Source: Paludibacter sp.
GTDB lineage: Bacteria; Bacteroidota; Bacteroidia; Bacteroidales; Paludibacteraceae
Assembly (NCBI GenBank): GCA_009787075.1
Contig: WRGS01000163.1
Coordinates: forward strand, 1 to 7,961
Length of the DNA stretch: 7,961 nt
Direction: 5' to 3'
The notes under the pieces are model-generated. The model did not search any database. It was not told the origin of the DNA and saw nothing but the letters and a program-made list of their open reading frames with translations. Made by a program: the position numbers and the translations under genes. Each line of letters begins with the position of its first letter. Positions within the stretch are counted from its first letter, which is position 1. Positions 1 through 5,900 of the stretch are shown in pieces.

Positions 1-224
1 GTTGTCAAACAATCGTAAGTTTCAATACTCACGCGCGGCTCAGAGGCAAATGCCTGCTGTATTATTTTTATTCTTTCGGCAAGCGGAAACATCGCCGTTT
101 TGCTTTGATTTGTTCCTATTGCGATAATAATTTCATCAAAAAGTCCGAGCGCACGCCGCACAACGCTATAATGTCCGATTGTAAAGGGGTCGAAAGTTCC
201 GGGAAAAATTGCACGTTTTATCAT
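1..224 (-). CDS. coaD: Phosphopantetheine adenylyltransferase (PPAT), N-terminal part, cut by the window edge
   Basis: Cytoplasmic enzyme that transfers AMP from ATP to 4'-phosphopantetheine, giving dephospho-CoA, the penultimate step of coenzyme A synthesis. The minus strand from the ATG at 224 reads MIKRAIFPGTFDPFTIGH, the nucleotidyltransferase signature with the T-x-G-H motif at residues 15-18. Lys42 lies in the stretch GTNQSK, where the E. coli enzyme has its substrate-binding Lys42. Only 74 codons are present, against about 155-160 in the family; the rest lies left of the window. The start is clear because the conserved domain begins at residue 4. The gene follows dapA on the same strand with 62 bases between them and no visible terminator or -7 box, so I infer read-through from dapA. 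No odd residues are seen in this part. Confidence 0.95.
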   Translation of the reverse strand, partial: MIKRAIFPGTFDPFTIGHYSVVRRALGLFDEIIIAIGTNQSKTAMFPLAERIKIIQQAFASEPRVSIETYDCLT

Positions 225-286
225 ATTTAATTTTTAAATTTCAATAATAGAGTTTCTAATTTTAGTTCTTTGCTCTCTCTGTTTAT

Positions 287-1177
287 TTACAGCCCCAATT
301 CATCAAGAACCTGATTAATTTTTTCAGTTGTTGTTGTGGTATTCGGAACGAGCGGCAACCGCAGTATATTTTCGATATAACCAAAATGCGCGAGCACGCT
401 TTTTACTCCCGATGGACTGCCTTCGACAAACAGAAGTTTATTTAATTCGTTGAAACGGTGATGAATAATACGCGCCGTTTCGTAATCGCCGCCGAGCGCA
501 AGGCGCACCATACGGCTAAATTCGCGCGGGAAAGCGTTGCCGATAACCGAAATTACGCCGATTGCTCCAAGCATAATAAGCGGAAAAGTGATGCTGTCGT
601 CGCCAGAAATTATCTGAAAATCAGCGGGTTTCTGTTTTATCATTTCATCAATTTGACCGATTAAGCCAGATGCTTCTTTTATAGCGCAAATTTGCGGGAA
701 TTCGCGTGCGATGCGCAAAGTGGTTTCGCAAGTCATATTCACGCCCGTGCGGCTGGGAACATTGTACGCAATCAGCGGCAACGGACTTGCTTGAGCCAAA
801 GCCGCAAAATGTTGATATATACCTTCCTGCGATGGTTTATTATAGTACGGCGAAACAGAGAGCAATGCATCATAGCCCGAAAAATCCTCATTTCTCAATT
901 TCTCAACCAATTTTTTTGTGTTATTTCCCCCAACGCCTCCATAAACCAACGGCAAACGTCCATTTACCTGCTCAACAACAAATTTCTTAATTTCGTTTTT
1001 TTCCTCATCGCTCAAAGTTGGAGTTTCGGCGGTAGTGCCGCAAACCACCAAATAATTCGTGCCGCTATTTATTTGGTATTCAATAAGATGCGCCAAAGCG
1101 TCAAAATCTATTGATTCGTCTTTTTTAAATGGCGTAACCAGCGCAACGCCCATTCCTGTAAGTTTTTCAGTTATCAT
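287..1177 (-). CDS. dapA: 4-hydroxy-tetrahydrodipicolinate synthase
   Basis: Condenses pyruvate with aspartate semialdehyde, the first committed step of the diaminopimelate/lysine branch, through a Schiff-base lysine in a TIM barrel. With this start the protein is 296 aa, close to the family's usual ~292. Visible motifs are CGTTAETPTL (Thr48/Thr49), SPYYNKPSQEG (Tyr112), YNVPSRTG (Tyr138, Arg143) and AIKEASG with the Schiff-base Lys167; these match E. coli T44/T45, Y107, Y133, R138 and K161. The frame stays open upstream to 1282, but those 35 extra residues are Phe/Ile/Lys-rich, unlike the family, and would run across the -7 box at 1196-1203. The ATG at 1177 is therefore preferred. The leader is A/T-rich without a Shine-Dalgarno sequence. 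The gene is transcribed towards coaD, away from the small plus-strand gene at 1370. Confidence 0.96.
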   Translation of the reverse strand: MITEKLTGMGVALVTPFKKDESIDFDALAHLIEYQINSGTNYLVVCGTTAETPTLSDEEKNEIKKFVVEQVNGRLPLVYGGVGGNNTKKLVEKLRNEDFSGYDALLSVSPYYNKPSQEGIYQHFAALAQASPLPLIAYNVPSRTGVNMTCETTLRIAREFPQICAIKEASGLIGQIDEMIKQKPADFQIISGDDSITFPLIMLGAIGVISVIGNAFPREFSRMVRLALGGDYETARIIHHRFNELNKLLFVEGSPSGVKSVLAHFGYIENILRLPLVPNTTTTTEKINQVLDELGL

Positions 1178-1195
1178 TTTATAAAAAATATTTTG

Positions 1196-1203
1196 CAAAA
1201 TTA
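1196..1203 (-). promoter_or_regulatory. Putative dapA -7 box (TAATTTTG)
   Basis: Read on the minus strand, this is a full match to the Bacteroidetes -7 box TAnnTTTG, about 19 bases before the dapA ATG. It lies within the palindrome TTTTGCAAAA (1191-1200). There is no clean TTG at the expected distance upstream; the nearest is a weak TTC around 1225-1227. The assignment therefore rests on the -7 match and its position. Confidence 0.5.
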
Positions 1204-1340
1204 ATCTTTTTTTTACAAAGAATTGAATAAAAACGCTGATGCGTAAAATTTTTATTCCAAAATAAATGTATGCTATCTTCATTAAAATTATCCATAATTA
1301 TGAATTTTGTTAATTATTTTTCTGTTTCAATATTTATTAT

Positions 1341-1348
1341 TATTTTTG
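1341..1348 (+). promoter_or_regulatory. Putative -7 box (TATTTTTG) for the small gene at 1370
   Basis: Full match to TAnnTTTG, followed by CA as in other promoters of this window. It would start transcription at about 1354, roughly 16 bases before the ATG at 1370. The -33 region is poor: T-rich at 1317-1321 with no TTG at the right spacing. In such AT-rich DNA a chance match is possible. Confidence 0.4.
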
Positions 1349-1369
1349 CAATTATAAATTTTAATTATT

Positions 1370-1582
1370 ATGACTGTATTTGTAATTATGGTATTTTCTT
1401 TATTTGTTCTGCTATGGGGTGGCGGTGGTCTTATCTATTTATTGCGCAAACACTCTATAATGAAACCTTTCAGCAAGGAACAACAAGAATTTTTAGATTT
1501 CTGTACAGAAATGTCAAAAAACGCATTACCTCCAAGTGCAATCAATAAAAACAGTCAAAGCGGTTTCCTTTGGTTTTCCTAA
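1370..1582 (+). CDS. Hypothetical small membrane protein (70 aa)
   Basis: I do not recognise this protein. It begins with a hydrophobic segment (about residues 2-25, including a Gly run GGGG at 17-20), then a basic RK pair at 26-27, then a polar region of about 40 residues (KPFSKEQQEFLDFCTEM at 32-48). That is the layout of a single-pass protein with the C-terminus in the cytoplasm. Support for a real gene is indirect: a full -7 box at 1341-1348 just upstream, an intrinsic terminator at 1614-1650 about 30 bases after the stop, and a sensible soluble tail. Against it, a competing hydrophobic frame overlaps at 1300-1548, there is no Shine-Dalgarno sequence (normal here), and I know no family for it. 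The unit could instead be a non-coding transcript. Confidence 0.48.
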   Translation: MTVFVIMVFSLFVLLWGGGGLIYLLRKHSIMKPFSKEQQEFLDFCTEMSKNALPPSAINKNSQSGFLWFS

Positions 1583-1613
1583 AATATTAAATCATTAAAT
1601 TCTCAATAACTCG

Positions 1614-1650
1614 ACAGCGTTTATTTTCAAAATAGGCGCTGTTTTTTTTT
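1614..1650 (+). terminator. Strong intrinsic terminator
   Basis: ACAGCG at 1614-1619 pairs with CGCTGT at 1637-1642. Inside, TTTATTT pairs with AAATAGG using two G-U wobbles, so the stem is nearly continuous to a small loop around 1628. It runs directly into a T tract ending at 1650. It lies about 30 bases after the stop of the small plus-strand gene and insulates the acpP operon from upstream transcription. Confidence 0.82.
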
Positions 1651-1738
1651 GGCTGCCGACGCTTCGGCTACACACACAGCAAACGCAACAGTACCACCCC
1701 TTGAATTGAATAGTCAATTTGGGTAATGCTATTGCGTT
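1651..1738. repeat. Structured intergenic element (two hairpins), possible dispersed repeat or RNA
   Basis: This 88-base stretch is clearly more GC-rich than the AT-rich sequence on both sides. Part one (1652-1680) folds as GCTG/CAGC (1652-1655 with 1677-1680) or as a tight hairpin GCCGA-CGCT-TCGGC at 1655-1668. Part two (1682-1738) is a long imperfect palindrome: AACGCAA pairs with TTGCGTT at its ends (1682-1688, 1732-1738), then AGTA with TGCT (one G-U), ACCC with GGGT, and AATTGA with TCAATT around the loop ATAG. That is 21 pairs in 57 bases. No open frame explains it. It could be a REP/MITE-like interspersed repeat, a structured non-coding RNA or a 3' untranslated structure. Strand and function are not determined. 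The remainder of the gene-free stretch 1583-1910 holds the terminator at 1614, the inverted repeat at 1777 and the acpP promoter. Confidence 0.45.
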
Positions 1739-1776
1739 CGATTTTACAAAACACGTATTTTTTTCTTAAAATTTGT

Positions 1777-1825
1777 TAAAAATTGCACAATAACAATAAA
1801 AGTGTGCAATTTTTAGCACTTTTTT
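1777..1825 (+). promoter_or_regulatory. 13-bp perfect inverted repeat with an overlapping alternative hairpin, upstream of acpP
   Basis: TAAAAATTGCACA (1777-1789) is the exact reverse complement of TGTGCAATTTTTA (1803-1815), with a 13-base loop. The right arm can also form a different hairpin, AAAAGTG (1798-1804) with CACTTTT (1817-1823), or GTGC (1804-1807) with GCAC (1816-1819) followed by six T. The two foldings exclude each other. The element ends before the proposed acpP -33 site at 1838, so it may be an operator for an acpP regulator or a terminator for a transcript from the left. I cannot tell which. Confidence 0.42.
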
Positions 1826-1837
1826 GAGAAAAAATGC

Positions 1838-1866
1838 TTGTATGTGAAAATTTTTTATTTTCTTTG
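1838..1866 (+). promoter_or_regulatory. Putative acpP operon promoter
   Basis: TTG at 1838-1840, an 18-base spacer, then TTTCTTTG at 1859-1866, which matches TAnnTTTG at five of six fixed positions and is followed by CA. The start of transcription would be near 1872, about 40 bases before the acpP ATG. It is the best site between the 1614 terminator and acpP. Confidence 0.45.
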
Positions 1867-1910
1867 CAGCCAAATTTTTTTAATAATAATTTTAACAAAT
1901 AAAAAAAATT

Positions 1911-2147
1911 ATGTCAGACGTAGCAGCAAAAGTAAAAACAATTATTGTTGACAAACTTGGAGTTGATGAAGCAGATGTTACTCCAAATGCAAGTTTCACA
2001 AGCGACCTCGGTGCCGATTCTTTGGATACGGTTGAATTGATTATGGAATTTGAAAAAGAATTCGGCATTTCAATTCCCGACGAAGAAGCTGAAAAAATTT
2101 CGACTGTTGGCGATGCAATAAGCAAAATAGAAGCATTGCAAAATTAA
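1911..2147 (+). CDS. acpP: Acyl carrier protein
   Basis: Small acidic cytoplasmic carrier that holds growing acyl chains on a 4'-phosphopantetheine arm during type II fatty-acid synthesis. It has 78 aa, the usual length. The attachment motif is GADSLDTVELIMEFE with Ser37 in D-S-L, and the acidic helix II and the IPDEEAEKISTVGDAI segment follow as in the family. The ATG at 1911 is the natural start; upstream is A/T-rich with no Shine-Dalgarno sequence. fabF begins 15 bases after its stop, so the two are surely co-transcribed, and FabF acts on acyl-AcpP. AcpP's phosphopantetheine derives from coenzyme A, whose synthesis gene coaD lies at the left edge. It is probably highly expressed. Confidence 0.98.
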   Translation: MSDVAAKVKTIIVDKLGVDEADVTPNASFTSDLGADSLDTVELIMEFEKEFGISIPDEEAEKISTVGDAISKIEALQN

Positions 2148-2162
2148 TTTTTGATAAATTAA

Positions 2163-3425
2163 ATGGAATTAAAAAGAGTAGTTGTAACCGGTATTGGTGC
2201 TATTACCCCTATTGGCAATTCTTCCGCAGAAATGTGGAAGAATGCTGTCAATGGTTTGAGCGGTGCGGGCGAGATTACCCATTTTGACGTTTCGCTGTTC
2301 AAAACACGTTTTGCCTGCGAAGTGAAAAACTTTGACCCGCTTAATTATTTTGAAAAAGCCGAAGCCCGCAAACTTGACCGATATGCACAATACGGCATCG
2401 CCGCAGCCAAAGAAGCATTTGAAAATAGCGGTATTAACCTTGAAAAAATTGACCGTGACAATGTAGGAGTTATTTTTGCTGCGGGGATTGGTGGAATTCA
2501 AACTTTTGAACAGGAAGTTGGAAATTATTTCATTAACGCCGAGCAGGGTCCAAAATTTAATCCGTTTTTTATTCCCAAAATGATTTCAGATATTGCCGCA
2601 GGGCAAATATCAATAATGTACGGCTTTCGCGGACCGAATTATGCAACCTCATCGGCTTGTGCCTCGTCAACCAACGCCCTGATTGATGCATATAATTATA
2701 TACGTCTTGGGAAGGCGGCAATGATATTTGCAGGCGGAGCAGAGGCGGCAATTACTCCAAGCGGTGTTGGTGGTTTTAATGCGATGAAAGCGCTTTCTAC
2801 GCGCAACGACGACCCGACGCACGCTTCGCGACCATTCAGCGCAAGCAGAGATGGTTTTGTGATGGGCGAAGGAGCAGGCTGTATTATTCTCGAAGAGCTC
2901 GAACACGCACTTGCCCGCGGGGCTAAAATCCTTGCGGAAGTTGTCGGAGGAGGACTTTCGGCTGACGCTTATCACTTAACGGCATCTCATCCTGAGGGAC
3001 TTGGGGCAAAACTTGTGATGGAACGCGCTCTGAAAGATGCCGCAATGAAACCCGAAGATATTGATTATATCAATGTTCATGGAACTTCTACGCCCGTTGG
3101 CGATATTTCGGAGGCGAAAGCGATTAAAGAAGTTTTTGGCGAACATGCTTACAAACTCAATATCAGCGGAACAAAATCAATGACAGGACATTTGCTTGGC
3201 GCAGCAGGCGCAGTGGAGGCAATTATGGCAATTTTTGCGGTGGATAACGACATCGTTCCGCCGACAATTAACCACGCAGACGGCGACAACGACCCCGACA
3301 TTGATTACAATCTGAATTTCACATTTAATAAAGCGCAAAAACGCACAGTAAGAGCCGCACTGTCAAATACTTTCGGCTTTGGCGGACACAATGCAAGTAT
3401 TATTGTGAAAAAGTTTGAGTTATAA
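2163..3425 (+). CDS. fabF: 3-oxoacyl-[acyl-carrier-protein] synthase II (KAS II)
   Basis: Condensing enzyme that elongates acyl-ACP with malonyl-ACP in the cytoplasm. It is 420 aa, slightly longer than the usual ~412. The thiolase-fold catalytic set is complete: nucleophile Cys166 in TSSACASSTNA, His306 in NVHGTSTPVGD, Lys338 in GTKSMTGH and His343 in the same motif; these match Cys163, His303, Lys335 and His340 of E. coli FabF. RPFSASRDGFVMGEGAG (223-239) and the C-terminal NTFGFGGHNAS (402-412) are also typical. The start MELKRVVVTGIG fits the family N-terminus exactly. It is translated behind acpP and followed after only 6 bases by a dgkA-like gene. In many Bacteroidetes the next gene is rnc (RNase III), which is absent here. 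Confidence 0.97.
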   Translation: MELKRVVVTGIGAITPIGNSSAEMWKNAVNGLSGAGEITHFDVSLFKTRFACEVKNFDPLNYFEKAEARKLDRYAQYGIAAAKEAFENSGINLEKIDRDNVGVIFAAGIGGIQTFEQEVGNYFINAEQGPKFNPFFIPKMISDIAAGQISIMYGFRGPNYATSSACASSTNALIDAYNYIRLGKAAMIFAGGAEAAITPSGVGGFNAMKALSTRNDDPTHASRPFSASRDGFVMGEGAGCIILEELEHALARGAKILAEVVGGGLSADAYHLTASHPEGLGAKLVMERALKDAAMKPEDIDYINVHGTSTPVGDISEAKAIKEVFGEHAYKLNISGTKSMTGHLLGAAGAVEAIMAIFAVDNDIVPPTINHADGDNDPDIDYNLNFTFNKAQKRTVRAALSNTFGFGGHNASIIVKKFEL

Positions 3426-3431
3426 TTTTTT

Positions 3432-3797
3432 ATGTTTTCAATAAAAAAGGAAATCCGCAGTTTCAGGTGCGCTTTTAAGGGAATTTTTTACGCTTTAAAA
3501 AACGAAACGCATCTGAAAATTCACGCAGTTATCGCGTTGATTGTATGCTTTTTCGGTTTTATTTTCAAAATTACGGCAAACGAGTGGCTCGTTTGCCTGT
3601 TTTGTATTGGAATGGTTGTGGCGATGGAACTTATAAACACTGCAATAGAAAAAATTGTGGATTTTATGTGTCCGCAATATAACAGCCTTGCAGGCAAAAT
3701 AAAAGATATTGCAGCAGGCGCGGTGCTTGTTTGTGCAATAGTTTCGGCGGTGATTGGAGTGATAATTTTTGCGCCGAAAGTGATAGGAATGTTATAA
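3432..3797 (+). CDS. dgkA: Diacylglycerol kinase / undecaprenol kinase family membrane protein
   Basis: Small integral inner-membrane kinase of the DgkA family, which phosphorylates a lipid alcohol (diacylglycerol in E. coli, undecaprenol in several Gram-positives). It has 121 aa, the family's length. Conserved residues are in place: ENETHLKIH-like segment at 24-31 (NETHLKIH), ELINTAIEKIVD at 66-77 with Glu66, Asn69, Glu73 and Asp77 (E. coli E69, N72, E76, D80), and KIKDIAAGAVL at 89-99 with Lys91-Asp92. Three membrane segments are visible, about 31-48, 53-73 and 94-115. The N-terminal 25 residues are basic and probably amphipathic. Six cysteines are present, rather many for such a small protein. 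It starts 6 bases after fabF and so belongs to the acpP operon. Substrate cannot be decided from sequence. Confidence 0.92.
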   Translation: MFSIKKEIRSFRCAFKGIFYALKNETHLKIHAVIALIVCFFGFIFKITANEWLVCLFCIGMVVAMELINTAIEKIVDFMCPQYNSLAGKIKDIAAGAVLVCAIVSAVIGVIIFAPKVIGML

Positions 3798-3823
3798 AGT
3801 TTTTAAAAATTTTATTTTAATAA

Positions 3824-3831
3824 CAATTTTG
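3824..3831 (+). promoter_or_regulatory. Weak -7 box candidate (CAATTTTG) for the transporter gene
   Basis: Five of six fixed positions of TAnnTTTG, lying 36 bases before the TTG start at 3867. No TTG occurs at the expected distance upstream. No hairpin terminator is visible in the 69-base gap after dgkA, so read-through from the acpP operon is equally possible. Confidence 0.25.
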
Positions 3832-3866
3832 TATTTTTACAGTCGAAATCGTAATTTGTCAATAAA

Positions 3867-4694
3867 TTGGACATTCAACTTCTCACATTAATACTTTTTA
3901 CAGGAGCAATTTGTGCAGGATTGCTTGGCTCGCTTACAGGTTTGGGCGGGGGAGTGATTATAATTCCGCTGCTTACTTTGGGCTTGGGCTTTGATATGCG
4001 CTTTGCTGTTGGTTCGGCGTTAGTTACTTCTATTGCAACCTCTTCTGGCGCGGCTACGGCATATTTGCGCGAAAAAGTTACCAACATACGCATCGGTATG
4101 TTTTTAGAAATTGGAACAACTGTTGGTGCTGTTGTCGGGGCGTTGGTAGCAATGTATCTGCCAGTTAATGTTATTATGCTGATTTATGGCATCGTGCTTG
4201 TGTTTTCAGCAGTAATGACAGTGCGTAAAAAGAATACTGACGGCAACACTTCTCCTGCCGACCCGCTTGCTGTACGAATGAAACTCAACGGCTCGTTTCC
4301 TGCCAAACAAGGCACAAAAAATTATAATGTTCATAATGTTGCAGGCGGATTTTCGCTAATGTGGATTGCGGGCGTACTTTCAGGCATTTTGGGCATCGGC
4401 TCAGGTGCGCTTAAAGTGCTTGCAATGGATACTGTGATGAAAATTCCGTTTAAGGTTTCGACAACCACAAGCAACTTTATGGTTGGAGTAACAGCAGCAG
4501 CAAGCGCAGTAATTTACTTGCAGCGCGGATATATTGACCCTGTGCTTGCTATGCCGATAGTGCCGGGAGTACTTCTCGGCTCGTTTATTGGTTCAAAAAT
4601 ATTGATGAAAGTAAATACAAAAATATTAAGAATAATTTTTGCAATTCTGCTCGCTTTTCTGGCAATGCAAATGATATACAGAAGTTTGAGTTGA
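3867..4694 (+). CDS. TSUP-family (TauE/SafE) membrane transporter
   Basis: Member of the TSUP family (sulfite exporter TauE/SafE), inner-membrane carriers linked to export or uptake of sulfur compounds or organic anions. It has 275 aa, typical length, with two homologous halves. The first contains GLLGSLTGLGGGVIIIPLL (18-36) and the second GVLSGILGIGSGALKVLAM (169-187), the duplicated Gly-rich signature. I count about seven to eight hydrophobic segments, and a polar loop at about 120-160 separates the halves. The start is TTG: an in-frame stop at 3852-3854 bounds the frame, and the first ATG would remove the first signature. A DUF1634 gene follows after 65 bases, an association I have seen as common for this family. 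Actual substrate is unknown. Confidence 0.9.
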   Translation: MDIQLLTLILFTGAICAGLLGSLTGLGGGVIIIPLLTLGLGFDMRFAVGSALVTSIATSSGAATAYLREKVTNIRIGMFLEIGTTVGAVVGALVAMYLPVNVIMLIYGIVLVFSAVMTVRKKNTDGNTSPADPLAVRMKLNGSFPAKQGTKNYNVHNVAGGFSLMWIAGVLSGILGIGSGALKVLAMDTVMKIPFKVSTTTSNFMVGVTAAASAVIYLQRGYIDPVLAMPIVPGVLLGSFIGSKILMKVNTKILRIIFAILLAFLAMQMIYRSLS

Positions 4695-4759
4695 TTTTCA
4701 AAATAATTTTTAATTTTAAAATAATAAAATACCAAATTTTCAAACAAAAAATTAACAAT

Positions 4760-5134
4760 ATGACAACCGAAACATTAATAGGCAAATCGTTGCGTGCAGG
4801 AGTGATAGCGGCAATGACGCTGACAGTTGTCGGCGGAGTGATATATCTGTTCCAACATCACGGAATTACAATTGCAATTGCACAAAACAGCAACGCCGCT
4901 TTTACAGGTACGGCAACTTATTTGCGCGAACTTTCTACAATTATTCCACGCATTGCACAATTCGACGGGGCGGCAATTATTCAACTTGGAGTGATTGTTC
5001 TTATTGCAACTCCTGTTCTGCGCGTTGTGATGTCGCTTATTTCTTTTGTAATAGAGAAAGATAAACTTTATATAGCAATAAGCGCAATTGTTCTTATCGT
5101 TATTTTAGGAAATATGATTTTCGGACTGCACTAA
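4760..5134 (+). CDS. DUF1634 family membrane protein
   Basis: A 124-aa protein of the DUF1634 family, function unknown. Three hydrophobic segments are visible: about 11-31 (LRAGVIAAMTLTVVGGVIYLF), 70-98 (with the conserved-looking LGVIVLIATPVLRVV) and 103-122. An extramembrane loop of about 35 residues (HHGITIAIAQNSN and on to 69) separates the first two. The frame is open back to a TTG at 4691 overlapping the transporter stop, but those 23 residues are Ile/Phe/Lys-rich and come from plain AT-rich spacer, so the ATG at 4760 is chosen. Neighbourhood with a TSUP transporter suggests an accessory or partner subunit; that is inference. Its TAA stop overlaps the dapB stop on the other strand. Confidence 0.85.
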   Translation: MTTETLIGKSLRAGVIAAMTLTVVGGVIYLFQHHGITIAIAQNSNAAFTGTATYLRELSTIIPRIAQFDGAAIIQLGVIVLIATPVLRVVMSLISFVIEKDKLYIAISAIVLIVILGNMIFGLH

Positions 5135-5847
5135 AATTTCAGCAAGTCGTTCATTGAAAGCAAACCTTTTTTACCCAAAGTAAATTCTGCTGCCACAACC
5201 GCGCCAAGCGCAAGTCCATCGCGGCTTTTCATCTCATGCGTGAGCATAATACTGTCCATTTCCGATTCGTAAAGAACGCTGTGAATACCCACAACTTCTC
5301 CTTCTCGAATGCTGTAAATTGGCATCTGGTCGGGCGATTGCGCCGTATCTTTTACCCACGAGGTTTTTCTTTCAATATTTTGTAAAATATTTTCTGCCAA
5401 AGTTATCGCTGTGCCGCTTGGCGCATCTTTTTTATGAATATGATGAACTTCTTCGAGCATAACATTGTAAGACGGAAATCCATTCATAATTTTTGCCAAA
5501 TATTTATTTATTTCAATAAAAATATTTACTCCCAAACTGAAATTTGATGCCCAAAAGAGCGTATAGCCTTTTTCTTCAATTTCTTTGTGCAATGCGGGCA
5601 AATGATTTGTCCAGCCGGTCGTTCCGCAAACAACAGGCAAACCTCGTTCAAAACATTTACGCACATTTTGCTCGGCAAAGGCAGGCGCAGTAAATTCTAT
5701 TGCAACATCTGCACTTTTAAATTGCTCACAATCAAAGTCTTGCTGATTATTTTCATCAATGATGCAAACGATTTGATGACCGCGATTTGTAGCTATTTTC
5801 TCAACTGTTTTGCCCATTTTACCATAACCAATCAATGCTATTCTCAT
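5131..5847 (-). CDS. dapB: 4-hydroxy-tetrahydrodipicolinate reductase
   Basis: NAD(P)H-dependent cytoplasmic reductase acting just after DapA in diaminopimelate/lysine synthesis. It has 238 aa, shorter than E. coli DapB (273) but as expected in Bacteroidetes. Motifs are the Rossmann loop GYGKMGK at 7-13, CGTTGW at 74-79, SNFSLGVNIF at 101-110, and the active-site EEVHHIHKKDAPSGTA at 132-147 with His135-His136, Lys139 and D-A-P-S-G-T; these correspond to His159, His160 and Lys163 of E. coli. The frame is open for 14 codons upstream to 5889, but these cross the promoter and lack family similarity, so MRIALIGYG at 5847 is the start. It is transcribed divergently from the DEAD-box helicase, and its stop overlaps that of the DUF1634 gene. 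Confidence 0.96.
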   Translation of the reverse strand: MRIALIGYGKMGKTVEKIATNRGHQIVCIIDENNQQDFDCEQFKSADVAIEFTAPAFAEQNVRKCFERGLPVVCGTTGWTNHLPALHKEIEEKGYTLFWASNFSLGVNIFIEINKYLAKIMNGFPSYNVMLEEVHHIHKKDAPSGTAITLAENILQNIERKTSWVKDTAQSPDQMPIYSIREGEVVGIHSVLYESEMDSIMLTHEMKSRDGLALGAVVAAEFTLGKKGLLSMNDLLKF

Positions 5848-5867
5848 ATTTATTGTAAAAATTATTT

Positions 5868-5897
5868 TTGCAAAAATAATAAAATTCAATACCTTTG
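5868..5897 (+). promoter_or_regulatory. DEAD-box helicase promoter
   Basis: TTG at 5868-5870 (end of TTTTTG), a 19-base spacer, then TACCTTTG at 5890-5897, a full match to TAnnTTTG followed by CA. The transcription start would fall around 5901-5904, giving a leader of only about 7-10 bases before the ATG at 5911. It has the same architecture as the dapB promoter, rotated around position 5884. Confidence 0.75.
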
Positions 5898-5900
5898 CAA
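5871..5900 (-). promoter_or_regulatory. dapB promoter
   Basis: On the minus strand, TTG (5900-5898, at the end of TTTTTTG), a 19-base spacer, then TATTTTTG (5878-5871), a full match to TAnnTTTG. Transcription would start near 5866, about 19 bases before the dapB ATG. The site is completely interlocked with the helicase promoter on the other strand. Confidence 0.7.

Noticed and set aside
692..1114. Long plus-strand frame inside dapA
   Set aside because: Antisense shadow of a gene with all DapA motifs; no promoter and no recognisable protein.
1178..1282. 35-residue N-terminal extension of DapA
   Set aside because: Low-complexity Ile/Phe/Lys residues not found in the family; it would overlap the -7 box. 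The ATG at 1177 gives the normal length.
1300..1548. Alternative hydrophobic frame overlapping the 70-aa ORF
   Set aside because: The -7 box at 1341-1348 lies inside it, its start is further from any promoter, and its C-terminal half looks like an out-of-frame read. It is not fully excluded.
4691..4759. TTG start of the DUF1634 gene overlapping the transporter stop
   Set aside because: The added residues are a direct read of AT-rich spacer; the ATG at 4760 precedes the first conserved membrane segment.
5848..5889. 14-residue N-terminal extension of DapB
   Set aside because: It runs through the dapB promoter and the Rossmann strand begins right at MRIALIGYG.
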